Below are positions 24,537-32,846 of a DNA stretch of 36,549 nucleotides, piece after piece. How positions within the stretch are numbered: the stretch's first letter is position 1; every line of letters begins with the position of its first letter. The stretch comes from an uncultured Bacillota bacterium (GTDB lineage Bacteria; Bacillota; Clostridia; Lachnospirales; Lachnospiraceae), in NCBI GenBank assembly GCA_905200905.1, contig CAJKMA010000025.1, positions 1 to 36,549 on the forward strand, given 5' to 3'. The notes under the pieces were generated by a model. The model was not told the DNA's origin, did no database searches, and saw only the letters and a program-made list of their open reading frames with translations. The translations under genes and the position numbers were made by a program.

Positions 24537-25403
24537 TTAATAATTCGATTTCTGATAAAACCTTCCAATCAAAGTATCTGTTTTCACCACATTCACAAAC
24601 GCCTTGGGATCCGCCTCCATGACCCTCTGAATCAGCATCTTTGCCTCCATAGTGGAAACCACAGAATAAATCATCTTACGTTTTTCATTAGAATACATTC
24701 CTGTAGCTGAAAACTCCGTGGCACTGTGATTGGTCACTTCCGCAATAGCCTGGTACACAGCCTCCGGCTCCTCTGTCACCACAAACAGCGTCACTTTCTT
24801 CTGAACCTGGTACAGCAGATGAATCACCTGGGTTGAGGTGTACTGGAAGATAATGGAATACAGTGCCTTATCCCATCCGAAAAGATATCCGGCAATCAGC
24901 AGGATTGCCACATTCCCTATCAGAATATAGTTCCACACATCCTTCTTTTTCTTCTCAGCAAAATAAATCGCAATAAAATCCGTTCCTCCTGTGGAAGCTC
25001 CGCCAAGAAGAGCAACGCTTATAGCAACTCCATTGATCAGTCCTCCAAAAATACAGATGAGCAGTATATCCTCTGTAATAGGAATTGCAGGAACCATATC
25101 TGTGATAAAGCTGGTTGCCACGACCAAGATACTGGTAATCACTGTAAAACGCTTTCCAATGGCTTTAAAACTAATGATTGCAGGAATCGCATTTAATGCC
25201 AGACTGATAGGGGAAAATGGAACTGTAATATCAAAAAACCTGTCACAGATGGTCTGTATCAGCAAAGTCACTCCATTGAAACCACCCGGATACAATCCAC
25301 CTGCCCGCACAAAGGTTTTGATATTGACTGCCATGATCACCGCACCAATCAGTCCAAAGATTAACCGTTTACTTTCCTTTTTCCAATCAATTTTCTGACC
25401 CAA
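24537..25403 (-). CDS. YitT family membrane protein (DUF161/DUF2179)
   Basis: Membrane protein of 288 residues. About five hydrophobic segments (residues 15-185) contain the family motifs GGLYPGGFNGVTLLIQ and GGASTGGTDFIA. A soluble C-terminal DUF2179 domain (about 200-285) includes KRKMIYSVVSTMEAKMLIQ. The substrate of YitT proteins is not known. It follows meso-DAP dehydrogenase by 26 bp on the same strand, so the two are probably co-transcribed. Confidence 0.92.
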   Translation of the reverse strand: MGQKIDWKKESKRLIFGLIGAVIMAVNIKTFVRAGGLYPGGFNGVTLLIQTICDRFFDITVPFSPISLALNAIPAIISFKAIGKRFTVITSILVVATSFITDMVPAIPITEDILLICIFGGLINGVAISVALLGGASTGGTDFIAIYFAEKKKKDVWNYILIGNVAILLIAGYLFGWDKALYSIIFQYTSTQVIHLLYQVQKKVTLFVVTEEPEAVYQAIAEVTNHSATEFSATGMYSNEKRKMIYSVVSTMEAKMLIQRVMEADPKAFVNVVKTDTLIGRFYQKSNY

Positions 25404-25429
25404 TATTCTGACCTCACTTTTAAAGGGAA

Positions 25430-26416
25430 TTACAGCATATGTGCACGCAGTTCTTCCGGAGTCTGGGCACTTAAATAAGCCGGAGCCACATCAAATACGG
25501 TTTTGCAGCCTGTCTGTCCCTCTTTGCTTAAACGATATGCAGCTCTTGCATAAGCAGCAATGACAGAAGAAGTAAATTCCGGATTAGAGTCTAATTTCAG
25601 ACTGTATTCAATCACATGGTCATGCTCATCTTCCCATCCTGTTTTTCCCGTACGAATCACAAATCCTCCATGTGGAAGCCCTGTATGGTTCTTTTTCATT
25701 TCTTCTTCAGAGATAAAGTGTACAGTTGTATCGTATTCATCAAAGTAGTTTGGCATTGTCTTGATCTCTGTCTCGATTTTCGCCTTGTCAGCTCCTTCTT
25801 CTGCTACCACAAACACTTCTCTTGTGTGTTTTTCTCTGGTGGTCAGTTCTGGATTTTCTCCACTTCTTACTGCATCTAACGCAGCTTCTACCGGAATGGT
25901 GTACTGTCTTGCATCTACAACTCCATCCAGTCTGCGGACTGCATCAGAATGTCCCTGGCTCACGCCTTTTCCCCAGAATGTATAGTCCTTACCACCCGGA
26001 AGAATGGCATTTGCATACAAACGGTTCAGAGAAAACATACCCGGATCCCATCCAACAGAAATCATTGCCACATGATTTCCCTTCTTTGCAGCTTCATCCA
26101 CAGCTGCAAAATGTTCCGGTATTCTGGCATGGGTATCAAAACTGTCTACCACATTAAAATACTTTGCATACTCAGGTGTCTGTACAGGCAGGTCTGTGGC
26201 ACTTCCTCCGCAGATAATCAGGACATCCAGTTCATCCTTCATCTTCACTGCTTCATCCACATGATAGACCTTTGCTGTGTCTGTCAATATTTTTACATCT
26301 TCAGGATTACGGCGCGTAAACACGGCTTTTAACTCCATATCCTGATTGTGCTTCACTGCACATTCCACACCACGCCCAAGGTTTCCGTAACCTAAAATTC
26401 CAATTCTAATACTCAT
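25430..26416 (-). CDS. ddh: meso-Diaminopimelate D-dehydrogenase
   Basis: NADPH-dependent enzyme that makes meso-diaminopimelate directly from tetrahydrodipicolinate, for lysine and peptidoglycan. The 328 residues have a dinucleotide-binding start (GILGYGNLGRGVE), DSFDTHARIPEH, VGWDPGMFSLNR and the substrate-domain segment LPHGGFVIRTG. The start at 26416 is chosen because AGGAG lies 8 bases upstream; the GTG three codons earlier overlaps that site. A good promoter and a palindrome lie upstream, and yitT follows. Confidence 0.95.
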   Translation of the reverse strand: MSIRIGILGYGNLGRGVECAVKHNQDMELKAVFTRRNPEDVKILTDTAKVYHVDEAVKMKDELDVLIICGGSATDLPVQTPEYAKYFNVVDSFDTHARIPEHFAAVDEAAKKGNHVAMISVGWDPGMFSLNRLYANAILPGGKDYTFWGKGVSQGHSDAVRRLDGVVDARQYTIPVEAALDAVRSGENPELTTREKHTREVFVVAEEGADKAKIETEIKTMPNYFDEYDTTVHFISEEEMKKNHTGLPHGGFVIRTGKTGWEDEHDHVIEYSLKLDSNPEFTSSVIAAYARAAYRLSKEGQTGCKTVFDVAPAYLSAQTPEELRAHML

Positions 26417-26454
26417 GTCAAACACTCCTCGCTATCTTTGTTGAGTCCATTACT

Positions 26455-26467
26455 TTTACTTAGTAAA
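26455..26467. promoter_or_regulatory. Palindrome at the ddh transcription start, possible operator
   Basis: TTTACTTAGTAAA is a perfect 13-base palindrome abutting the downstream edge of the ddh -10. A repressor bound here would block initiation. No regulator is encoded next to it. Confidence 0.4.
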
Positions 26468-26494
26468 GTATATCAAAAAATCTGTTCTTGTCAA
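26467..26494 (-). promoter_or_regulatory. Promoter of ddh
   Basis: On the minus strand consensus TTGACA (26489-26494) is 16 bp from TATACT (26467-26472). The start would fall about 45 bases before the ddh ATG. Confidence 0.75.
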
Positions 26495-26511
26495 TGCACG
26501 AATTCACCGAA

Positions 26512-27843
26512 TCAGCCGATTCCTCCATAAAAAATTCCTAAAATATATACAAGAATCGTAAGTCCTACAAAAAAGTACTTCGTAGCAGGCTCAAACCATG
26601 CTCCCAGCTTCTTTTCTCTTCCCATCTGCACCTGCTCTCTTGCAAAGCCTTTTGGGCAGACCCAGAAAAACATCACAGCCGCCAAAAGTGCTCCCAGTGG
26701 AATGACATAGATAGAAACCACATCCATCCACATGCTGACCATATCTCCGCTTTCAATGAAAATACCGATAATACAAGCTGCTGCCCCTACAATACCCACA
26801 GCTGCAATCCTTGAAATCCCAAACTGATTTTGCAGTGCTTCAATGGGTGTCTCAAACAAGTTCATAAGGGATGTAATGGCAGCAAACAGCACTGCAACAA
26901 AGAATACAATGGCAAACAACTGTCCAAAGGGCATCTGCTGGAACACACTTGGCAGGGTGATAAACATCAGCGGCGGCCCCGCAGATACATCCATCCCAAA
27001 AGCAAAGACTGCCGGAATCACCACCAGGCCTGCCAGAAGTGCCGCACAGGTGTCAAAGAACGCTACATTTCTTGCACTGTAGACCACATCCGTATCTTTT
27101 GTCAGGTAGCTTCCATAAACAATGGTACCGGAACCAGCCAGAGACAGGGAAAAGAATGCCTGTCCAAGAGCAAACACCCAGGTCTTTGGATTTGCCAGAT
27201 ACTCCCATTTGGGAACAAACAAATACCGGTAGCCCTCTGTAACATTTCCAAGGGTAAATACCCGTATCATTAAGATTACAAAAAACACAAAGAATGCAGG
27301 CATCATAATCTTATTCATTTTTTCAATCCCTTTGGAAATTCCGAAAATCATAATCAGGAACGTGATTCCAAGACCAAGAAAATGCCATCCTACACTGCCG
27401 AAATTACCGGCTATCTCCCCAAAATAAGCGGCTGTATCCGTAGTCTTCATTAATCCTCCGGTAACAGCACCCCAAAGAAAGCGTAAGAACCATCCAACCA
27501 CCACGGAATATCCCACTGCAATGGCAAAAGACCCCAGAACAGGAATCATACCAAGGAGTTTTCCCCCTTTTCTCCCTCTTAATTCCATTGCTTTTCCAAA
27601 AGCCCCTAGAGGTCCTGTCTTCATGGCACGGCCAAAAGCCATCTCTCCAACAACCCCGGAAAATCCAAGGATTGCCACAAAAATAAAGTAAGGAATCAAA
27701 AAAGCAGCTCCCCCGTACTGCCCTGTCCGGTAAGGAAACATCCAGATATTTCCCATCCCCACTGCTGAGCCGATACATGCCACAATAAACCCAAATCTGG
27801 AGCCAAAAACATCTCTCTTTGACCCTGTTTGCTCACTTTTCAT
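26512..27843 (-). CDS. Sodium-dependent transporter of the NSS/SNF family
   Basis: Membrane symporter of 443 residues and about eleven helices that couples sodium entry to uptake of amino acids or related amines. The first helix motif GFIVACIGSAVGMGNIWMFP is diagnostic of the LeuT/MhsT fold and holds sodium ligands. The start at 27843 is chosen for the AGGAGGAG site; the 51 residues of open frame before it are basic and unlike the family. Substrate unknown. It follows purH after a hairpin and has an extended -10 (TGTTATACT, minus strand, 27883-27891), so it may be expressed separately. Confidence 0.92.
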   Translation of the reverse strand: MKSEQTGSKRDVFGSRFGFIVACIGSAVGMGNIWMFPYRTGQYGGAAFLIPYFIFVAILGFSGVVGEMAFGRAMKTGPLGAFGKAMELRGRKGGKLLGMIPVLGSFAIAVGYSVVVGWFLRFLWGAVTGGLMKTTDTAAYFGEIAGNFGSVGWHFLGLGITFLIMIFGISKGIEKMNKIMMPAFFVFFVILMIRVFTLGNVTEGYRYLFVPKWEYLANPKTWVFALGQAFFSLSLAGSGTIVYGSYLTKDTDVVYSARNVAFFDTCAALLAGLVVIPAVFAFGMDVSAGPPLMFITLPSVFQQMPFGQLFAIVFFVAVLFAAITSLMNLFETPIEALQNQFGISRIAAVGIVGAAACIIGIFIESGDMVSMWMDVVSIYVIPLGALLAAVMFFWVCPKGFAREQVQMGREKKLGAWFEPATKYFFVGLTILVYILGIFYGGIG

Positions 27844-27882
27844 ATTCTGTCTCCTCCTTCTGTTTCTTTCACGCTTCACATC

Positions 27883-27891
27883 AGTATAACA
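27883..27891 (-). promoter_or_regulatory. Extended -10 promoter of the NSS transporter gene
   Basis: Minus-strand TGTTATACT matches an extended -10; no good -35 is seen. The start would lie about 30 bases before the ATG at 27843. Confidence 0.4.
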
Positions 27892-27894
27892 CAA

Positions 27895-27919
27895 GAGGCA
27901 CCTCCCATGGAAGTGCCTC
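27895..27919 (-). terminator. Hairpin after purH, weak terminator
   Basis: An 11-bp stem with one wobble pair and a 3-base loop lies 12 bases after the purH stop. The tail (UUGUGUUA) is only partly U-rich, so read-through to the transporter gene is likely. Confidence 0.5.
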
Positions 27920-27931
27920 CCGTTATTTTTT

Positions 27932-29116
27932 TTAGTGATGGAACAGACGAATACCAGTAAACGCCATAACCATATTATATTTATTGCAGGTATCAATCAC
28001 TGCATCATCACGCACAGAACCGCCTGGCTGTGCAATATAAGTTACACCACTTTTATGTGCACGCTCAATGTTATCTGAGAATGGGAAGAACGCATCGGAA
28101 CCTAAGATTACATCTGTCATCTTATCCAGCCATGCACGTTTCTCTTCTCTTGTAAACACAGATGGTTTTTCTGTGAAAGTATTCTCCCATGCTCCGTCAG
28201 CAAGAACATCCATATATTCCTCACCGATGTAAACATCAATGGCATTGTCACGCTCTGCTCTTGTAATCGTATCTTTAAATGGCAGATTAAGCACTTTTTC
28301 ACTCTGTCTTAACCACCAGTTATCTGCCTTCTGACCTGCCAGACGTGTACAGTGTACGCGGGACTGCTGACCAGCACCAACACCGATTGCCTGTCCGTCT
28401 TTTACGAAGCATACAGAGTTTGACTGTGTATATTTCAAAATAATGAGAGAAACTTTTAAATCTCTCTTTGCTTCTTCTGTCAGTGCTTTGTTTTCTGTTA
28501 CAATATTAGAAATAAGCTCATCATTAATTGCCAGTTCCTGACGTCCCTGCTCAAATGTGATGCCAAATACTTCCTTGTGCTCTAATGGAGCAGGAACATA
28601 ATCTGGATCAATTTCAATCACATTATAATTTCCTTTTTTCTTCTGTCCCAGGATTTCCAGAGCTTCTTCTGTATATCCCGGTGCAATGACACCGTCTGAT
28701 ACTTCTCTCTTAATGAGAAGGGCAGTATCCTTATCACACACATCAGAAAGGGAAATAAAATCACCAAAAGAAGACATACGGTCAGCACCTCTTGCTCTCG
28801 CATATGCACAGGCGATTGGTGAGAAGTTTTTCCAGTCCATATCGTCTACCCAGTAAATCTTTGCCAGGGTTTCTGTCAGGGGAAGTCCTACTGCTGCTCC
28901 TGCCGGAGATACATGCTTGAAAGAAGTTGCAGCCGGAAGCCCGGTAGCCTTCTTCAAATCTCTTACAAGCTGCCAGCCATTAAAAGCGTCTAAAAAGTTA
29001 ATATATCCAGGTTTTCCTGATAAAACCTTGATAGGCAGTTCTTCATTGTTTGCCATGTAGATTTTAGATGGTTTCTGATTTGGGTTGCATCCATATTTTA
29101 AAGCTAATTCTTTCAT
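27932..29116 (-). CDS. purH: AICAR formyltransferase, PurH without the cyclohydrolase domain
   Basis: Transfers a formyl group from 10-formyl-THF to AICAR, the ninth step of purine synthesis. At 394 residues it holds only the transformylase part. Family segments are KYGCNPNQKPS at the N-terminus, SFKHVSPAGAAVG with the catalytic Lys-His, ARARGADRMSSFGDF, YTQSNSVCF, GVGAGQQSRVHCTRLA and AFFPFSDNIE with AQPGGSVRDD. The usual N-terminal IMP cyclohydrolase domain is absent, and that activity is supplied by the PurO gene 20 bp upstream. Confidence 0.94.
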   Translation of the reverse strand: MKELALKYGCNPNQKPSKIYMANNEELPIKVLSGKPGYINFLDAFNGWQLVRDLKKATGLPAATSFKHVSPAGAAVGLPLTETLAKIYWVDDMDWKNFSPIACAYARARGADRMSSFGDFISLSDVCDKDTALLIKREVSDGVIAPGYTEEALEILGQKKKGNYNVIEIDPDYVPAPLEHKEVFGITFEQGRQELAINDELISNIVTENKALTEEAKRDLKVSLIILKYTQSNSVCFVKDGQAIGVGAGQQSRVHCTRLAGQKADNWWLRQSEKVLNLPFKDTITRAERDNAIDVYIGEEYMDVLADGAWENTFTEKPSVFTREEKRAWLDKMTDVILGSDAFFPFSDNIERAHKSGVTYIAQPGGSVRDDAVIDTCNKYNMVMAFTGIRLFHH

Positions 29117-29136
29117 AATTCGTTCCCTTCCCTGTT

Positions 29137-29850
29137 TTATTTATTTTTATTTACGATTCTTGTTTCATAAGTACCTGTTTCAATATCAATAAAACGTACA
29201 AATAAAGAAACCTTATTGTCTTCATTCAGACCTTCCCATACTTCTTTGGTAAAGGCATCAATGTCATTTGGGATTCCCACTAACTTCGGTTCTCCCTCAA
29301 AACTTGGAAGAGGATTTCCGTCATGCATATAAGTGTGAATGAAATGTCCTTCTCCGGCAACAGGATTTTCGTATGCAAAGGTATAACGGTTACATGCATC
29401 CGGATTTCCATTATTGCTCTTTAAGATAGACATTGCGTAATTATATTTTCCGTTTTCCACATGCATGATACCGGAAATACGAGGTGTGTAGTTTGGAGCA
29501 TCTGGCTCAAACTCACGGCATCTTAAAGACTGCTCAAAAGTCATCTGTTTATCCATTCCTTCATAAATGGTATCTGTCTGGTCTCCGTTTGTCACAATTG
29601 TCTTGTTTCCTAATACACGTACTGGTGCATAAATAATCAGGCTTGGGTCTACCAGTTTGGAAGGATCAAACGCCTGTGTGCGGATTCCCTGTCCTTCTTC
29701 TACAAAGACACGGTTTCTGCTGTTTTCACTTCTTCCCATGATAAAGTATGCAGCTACTGCCTTTTTCCCATCCTCTGATTTTCCCAGAACAATGCCGCGT
29801 CCTGGATAAGCATTTTCCTTTAATTCGTTTACCAGTGATAACATTTCCAT
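29137..29850 (-). CDS. purO: IMP cyclohydrolase, PurO type
   Basis: Closes the last ring to give IMP. The 237 residues match the archaeal-type PurO family and are unrelated to the MGS-like domain of bacterial PurH: NAYPGRGIVLG at the start, YFIMGRSENSRNRVF, NGDQTDTIYEG, EPDAPNYTPRISG and SFEGEPKLVGI. The start at 29850 is chosen because AAAGGAG is at proper distance; the 59 residues of open frame before it are not family-like. A small TGCACT-GAAA-AGTGCA hairpin (29880-29895) lies in the leader. It sits 20 bp before purH, giving an operon for the last two steps. Confidence 0.9.
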   Translation of the reverse strand: MEMLSLVNELKENAYPGRGIVLGKSEDGKKAVAAYFIMGRSENSRNRVFVEEGQGIRTQAFDPSKLVDPSLIIYAPVRVLGNKTIVTNGDQTDTIYEGMDKQMTFEQSLRCREFEPDAPNYTPRISGIMHVENGKYNYAMSILKSNNGNPDACNRYTFAYENPVAGEGHFIHTYMHDGNPLPSFEGEPKLVGIPNDIDAFTKEVWEGLNEDNKVSLFVRFIDIETGTYETRIVNKNK

Positions 29851-30050
29851 AGAATCATTCTCCTTTATATTTGGAATATTGCACTTTTCAGTGCAGTGAA
29901 TAGATACCCGGAACAGAATAAAAAGAATGAAAGCATACAAAAAAGCCCACTGCCCGAGCATATATGCCCAGACGGTCGGCTTCCCTGGCTTATACTCCCT
30001 GTGGTCATTTCCACTTCCGTCAGTCATATAAGCACTTAAAACATACCATG

Positions 30051-30989
30051 TTAAATTTGCCTTGTCAATCCTTTTTTCCTGATATCTTCCAAAAACCAGT
30101 GCTTTGGGACATTTTCAATCACAATCTTCTTCCCTGTATAAGGCTGCTGAAAGGACACACGCTCAGCATGGAGTCCAAGTCCTGTGAAAAAGGGATTTAC
30201 CTGCCCCTCACCATCATGACCATACAACACATCCCCCACCACAGGATGCCCCATCCATGCCATGTGAACCCTGATTTGATGGGTACGCCCTGTTACAATC
30301 CGACAACCTACAAGCGAATAGAATTTCCCCTCTATCAGGAAGGTTTCCAGCACTTCATACTGTGTATCTGCTGGTTTTCCCTTTTCATCCACACACATTT
30401 TCATCTTTTCTTCCGGCATTTTTCCGATTGGCATCTTAATCTGCCCTGTCTTTGTATGGAAACATCCCTCCACCAAAACCAGGTATTCTTTCTGAAATAC
30501 GCCATCTTGTTTCTGTAAACTCAGTCTTGCGGCTGCAATCTGGTTTTTGGCGTATAACATGATTCCTGATGTATTTCTGTCCAATCGCCCTACCGGCCGC
30601 ACCAGCGTCTGCTCTCCCTTTTCCACGAAATAAGCTGCAAGCCGGTTTCCCAGAGAATCCCCGTAATGCCCCCTTCCCGGGTGACAGGGAATGCTGCCTG
30701 GTTTGTTCAGGACAATCACATCCTCATCTTCATAGAGAATATCCAGTGTTCCTGCCCCTGGCACTACCTTTCCGGTATCTTCCCTGTCTTCATCCACACA
30801 AACCCTCAGTTCTTCTCCAAGCTGACAGACATAGGTGGTTCTGACCTGATTACCGTTAATGGTAATGCCCCCACTTCGGAATTTTGCCTGGCTAATCTGC
30901 TTTTTCGAAAGTCCAAGGTATTTTTTTATCACCTTCTCTAAAACCTGGCCGTTCATTTCCTCCGTTATAGTAAGCTTCAGTTGTTTCAT
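30051..30989 (-). CDS. RluA-family pseudouridine synthase
   Basis: RNA-modifying enzyme of 312 residues. An N-terminal S4-like domain (about 1-75, KKYLGLSKKQISQAKF) is followed by the catalytic domain with GRLDRNTSG (catalytic Asp), the HPGRGHYGDSLGNRLA segment and GRTHQIRVHMAWMGHP. The rRNA or tRNA target cannot be named from sequence. The ATG at 30989, with AGGAAG upstream, is preferred to a TTG five codons earlier. It follows the methionine aminopeptidase gene by 18 bp. Confidence 0.93.
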   Translation of the reverse strand: MKQLKLTITEEMNGQVLEKVIKKYLGLSKKQISQAKFRSGGITINGNQVRTTYVCQLGEELRVCVDEDREDTGKVVPGAGTLDILYEDEDVIVLNKPGSIPCHPGRGHYGDSLGNRLAAYFVEKGEQTLVRPVGRLDRNTSGIMLYAKNQIAAARLSLQKQDGVFQKEYLVLVEGCFHTKTGQIKMPIGKMPEEKMKMCVDEKGKPADTQYEVLETFLIEGKFYSLVGCRIVTGRTHQIRVHMAWMGHPVVGDVLYGHDGEGQVNPFFTGLGLHAERVSFQQPYTGKKIVIENVPKHWFLEDIRKKGLTRQI

Positions 30990-31007
30990 GCTCTCTTCCT
31001 GCAAATC

Positions 31008-31880
31008 CTAATAACAAATGACTTCGCAACCGGTCTCTGTCACCAGCACCATAATTTCCCACTGTGCGGACGGAAGGCCATCTTCCGTATATACAGACCA
31101 GCCATCACTGTCATCCACATAAATTTCATGGCTTCCCATATTAATCATAGGTTCAATGGTAAACATCATCCCCGGAACCAGAAGCATTCCTGTTCCTGAC
31201 TTCTGGATATATCCCACCCAGGGATCTTCGTGGAACTCCAGACCAATTCCATGACCACCGATTTCCCGCACAACAGAAAACCCGTTTGCATGAGCATGCT
31301 CATATACAGCCTGGCTCATATCTCCAAGAAATCCCCATGGTTTCACCTGTGCCAGACCTTTTTCCACACATTCTCTTGTCACATCCACCAGTTTCTTTTT
31401 TTCCGGACTTACCTGTCCAATGCAAAACATTCTGGATGAATCAGAATAATATCCGTCCAAAATCGTAGAGACATCTACATTCACAATATCCCCATTCTTT
31501 AACACCACATCCTTGGAAGGAATTCCATGACAAACCTGTTCATTTACAGAAGTACACACGCTCTTTGGAAATCCCTCATAATTCAGCGGTGCTGCCACTG
31601 CTCCTGCCTCTGCTGTGATTTTTGCAACCCAGTTATCAATCTCCTGGGTGGATACACCTTCCTGAATATGCTCTGCCACATAATCAAGAATGGCAATATT
31701 AATCTTTGCACTCTCTTTGATTTTTTTAATCTGCTCCGGTGTTTTTAGAATCTCGTGAGATGGGACAATAATTCCCTGATTCTCATACTGTTTTAATTTT
31801 TCATCAAAATTCCAATGACATTTCTTATATTTTTTTCCACTGCCGCACCAGCAGGGCTGATTTCTCTCTGGTAATTCCAT
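31008..31880 (-). CDS. map: Type I methionine aminopeptidase with N-terminal SEC-C zinc motif
   Basis: Removes the initiator methionine from new proteins. The 290 residues begin with a SEC-C motif (PCWCGSGKKYKKCH, residues 9-22), which binds zinc, then the M24 catalytic domain. The five metal ligands are visible in VNVDVST, YYSDSSRMF, GGHGIG, FTIEPM and QWEIMV. The SEC-C form probably docks to the ribosome, as in other map genes with this extension. It lies between a GNAT gene and an RluA gene in one operon. Confidence 0.95.
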   Translation of the reverse strand: MELPERNQPCWCGSGKKYKKCHWNFDEKLKQYENQGIIVPSHEILKTPEQIKKIKESAKINIAILDYVAEHIQEGVSTQEIDNWVAKITAEAGAVAAPLNYEGFPKSVCTSVNEQVCHGIPSKDVVLKNGDIVNVDVSTILDGYYSDSSRMFCIGQVSPEKKKLVDVTRECVEKGLAQVKPWGFLGDMSQAVYEHAHANGFSVVREIGGHGIGLEFHEDPWVGYIQKSGTGMLLVPGMMFTIEPMINMGSHEIYVDDSDGWSVYTEDGLPSAQWEIMVLVTETGCEVICY

Positions 31881-31894
31881 TTTGTTTCACTCCT

Positions 31895-32380
31895 TTAAAC
31901 AATTCTCTGATAGGCAATTCTCGGAGTGCCATCCGCCACATAAATAATACCGCATTTTTGGAATCCATTCTTCTCAAAAACGCTCTGCATCACATAATTA
32001 TCCTCATGGGTATCTCCCCTCAGGTTTCCACACTGCTGAAAACACCAGTCAAGACAAAAGGCTGCAACACCCTTTACCTTTCCTGAAGACGCCATTCTGT
32101 GCATGGTTCCGTAAGCCTCTTCCTTTATCCACTGCCCCTCATAAATATGCTGATAAGTAGGGTCTGGCTCCATACAAAACATAAATACGCCTGCCAGGGT
32201 TTCCTCTTCTTCACACACATAAAGATAGCCTTGTCTGCAATCTTCCTCCACCATTTCTTTAGAAGGATATCCTGGATTCCACTGGGTAGGATTCCCATGT
32301 TCCTTCATAAATTCTCTGGCTGTATCGTAAATCTTCATAATCTCAGAAATTTCCTGCAATCTGGCCTGTCTTATTTTCAT
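31895..32380 (-). CDS. GNAT family N-acetyltransferase
   Basis: Acetyltransferase of 161 residues. The N-terminus MKIRQARLQEISEIMKIYDTARE is a typical GNAT first strand and helix. The middle EETLAGVFMF, the helix CLDWCFQQC and DTHEDNYVMQSVFEKNGFQKCG are family-like, although the R/Q-x-x-G-x-G loop is not canonical (SSGKVKGV). The start at 32380 is chosen for GAGG upstream. It precedes map by 14 bp. An extended -10 TGATATAAT lies at 32425-32433. Confidence 0.8.
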   Translation of the reverse strand: MKIRQARLQEISEIMKIYDTAREFMKEHGNPTQWNPGYPSKEMVEEDCRQGYLYVCEEEETLAGVFMFCMEPDPTYQHIYEGQWIKEEAYGTMHRMASSGKVKGVAAFCLDWCFQQCGNLRGDTHEDNYVMQSVFEKNGFQKCGIIYVADGTPRIAYQRIV

Positions 32381-32424
32381 ACTGCTTTCCTCACACTGCT
32401 TTTTATTTTTCAACGCTAACGCTC

Positions 32425-32433
32425 ATTATATCA
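32425..32433 (-). promoter_or_regulatory. Extended -10 promoter of the GNAT-map-rluA operon
   Basis: Minus-strand TGATATAAT is a perfect extended -10 about 40 bases upstream of the GNAT ATG; the -35 is weak. The rest of 32434-32547 is very AT-rich with no further recognised feature. Confidence 0.55.
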
Positions 32434-32547
32434 CTATTTTCCTTCTTTTTCTAGTTTTTCACTTTCGCAAATTTTCAGATATTTTATACGATTTATTTAA
32501 TTAAATTTGTCTCTTTTATTTTTTTATTATTTTTTTCTATTTTTATA

Positions 32548-32576
32548 TTGACATTTCACTTATATACTGTTATAAT
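32548..32576 (+). promoter_or_regulatory. Perfect consensus vegetative promoter facing an intergenic region
   Basis: TTGACA (32548-32553), exactly 17 bp, then TATAAT (32571-32576): both hexamers match consensus. It is the only fully consensus promoter I found in the window and no recognised protein gene follows it. Confidence 0.85.
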
Positions 32577-32582
32577 TCAATC

Positions 32583-32835
32583 ATAAAATAAAACAGGGAA
32601 AAAAAAGCAACAGAAAGGATTGATTCCCCCAAAAACATAATGATTTACTTCATAATATAAAAGAAAGGACGGTATGGACCACCAGAAATAGTAACCAACT
32701 CCCAATAGAAATTTTATAAAACAAACTTCATTTCTATTGTACAAGAAAAAATTTTTCAAACGAGGTAAAGTCCAATGGATAACGAAATACGTTAAAAAGG
32801 CATCATTCAAAAAAATTTCTGAATGATGCCTTTTT
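32583..32835 (+). ncRNA. Candidate small RNA of about 250 nt, family not recognised
   Basis: The interval runs from the predicted start of the consensus promoter to the end of a strong terminator. It contains a perfect internal 10-bp stem, CAATAGAAAT (32703-32712) with ATTTCTATTG (32730-32739), and the possible pair GGGAA/TTCCC (32596-32600 with 32624-32628). No long plus-strand reading frame exists. Two tiny frames have ribosome sites: ATG GAC CAC CAG AAA stop at 32674-32691 behind AGAAAGGA, and MDNEIR at 32775-32795 behind GAGG. It could be a non-coding RNA, a micropeptide message, or a decayed gene. It is not tRNA, 5S, SRP, tmRNA, or RNase P by length and motifs; 6S RNA could not be ruled in. 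Confidence 0.45.
32794..32835. terminator. Bidirectional terminator with perfect 16-bp stem
   Basis: Arms 32794-32809 and 32820-32835 are exact complements with A and T runs at the ends. It ends both the plus-strand candidate RNA and the minus-strand DUF368 operon. Confidence 0.9.
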
Positions 32836-32846
32836 CATATGCTCTT

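Noticed and set aside
27844..27996. N-terminal extension of the NSS transporter by 51 residues
   Set aside because: It crosses the hairpin after purH and the purH stop, is Arg-rich, and the ATG at 27843 has a strong ribosome site.
29851..30027. N-terminal extension of PurO by 59 residues with a hydrophobic segment
   Set aside because: The extension is unlike the family and has no ribosome site, while the ATG at 29850 has AAAGGAG at correct spacing.
32761..32780. RNase P-like motif GAGGTAAAGTCC in the candidate RNA
   Set aside because: It resembles the conserved GAGGAAAGTCC, but the transcript is too short, the motif lies near the 3' end and no other RNase P region is present.
32577..32810. 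A 77-residue minus-strand reading frame in the intergenic region
   Set aside because: Its composition is dominated by Phe, Tyr and Leu from AT-rich DNA, it has no family resemblance, and it runs antisense to the consensus promoter and candidate RNA.
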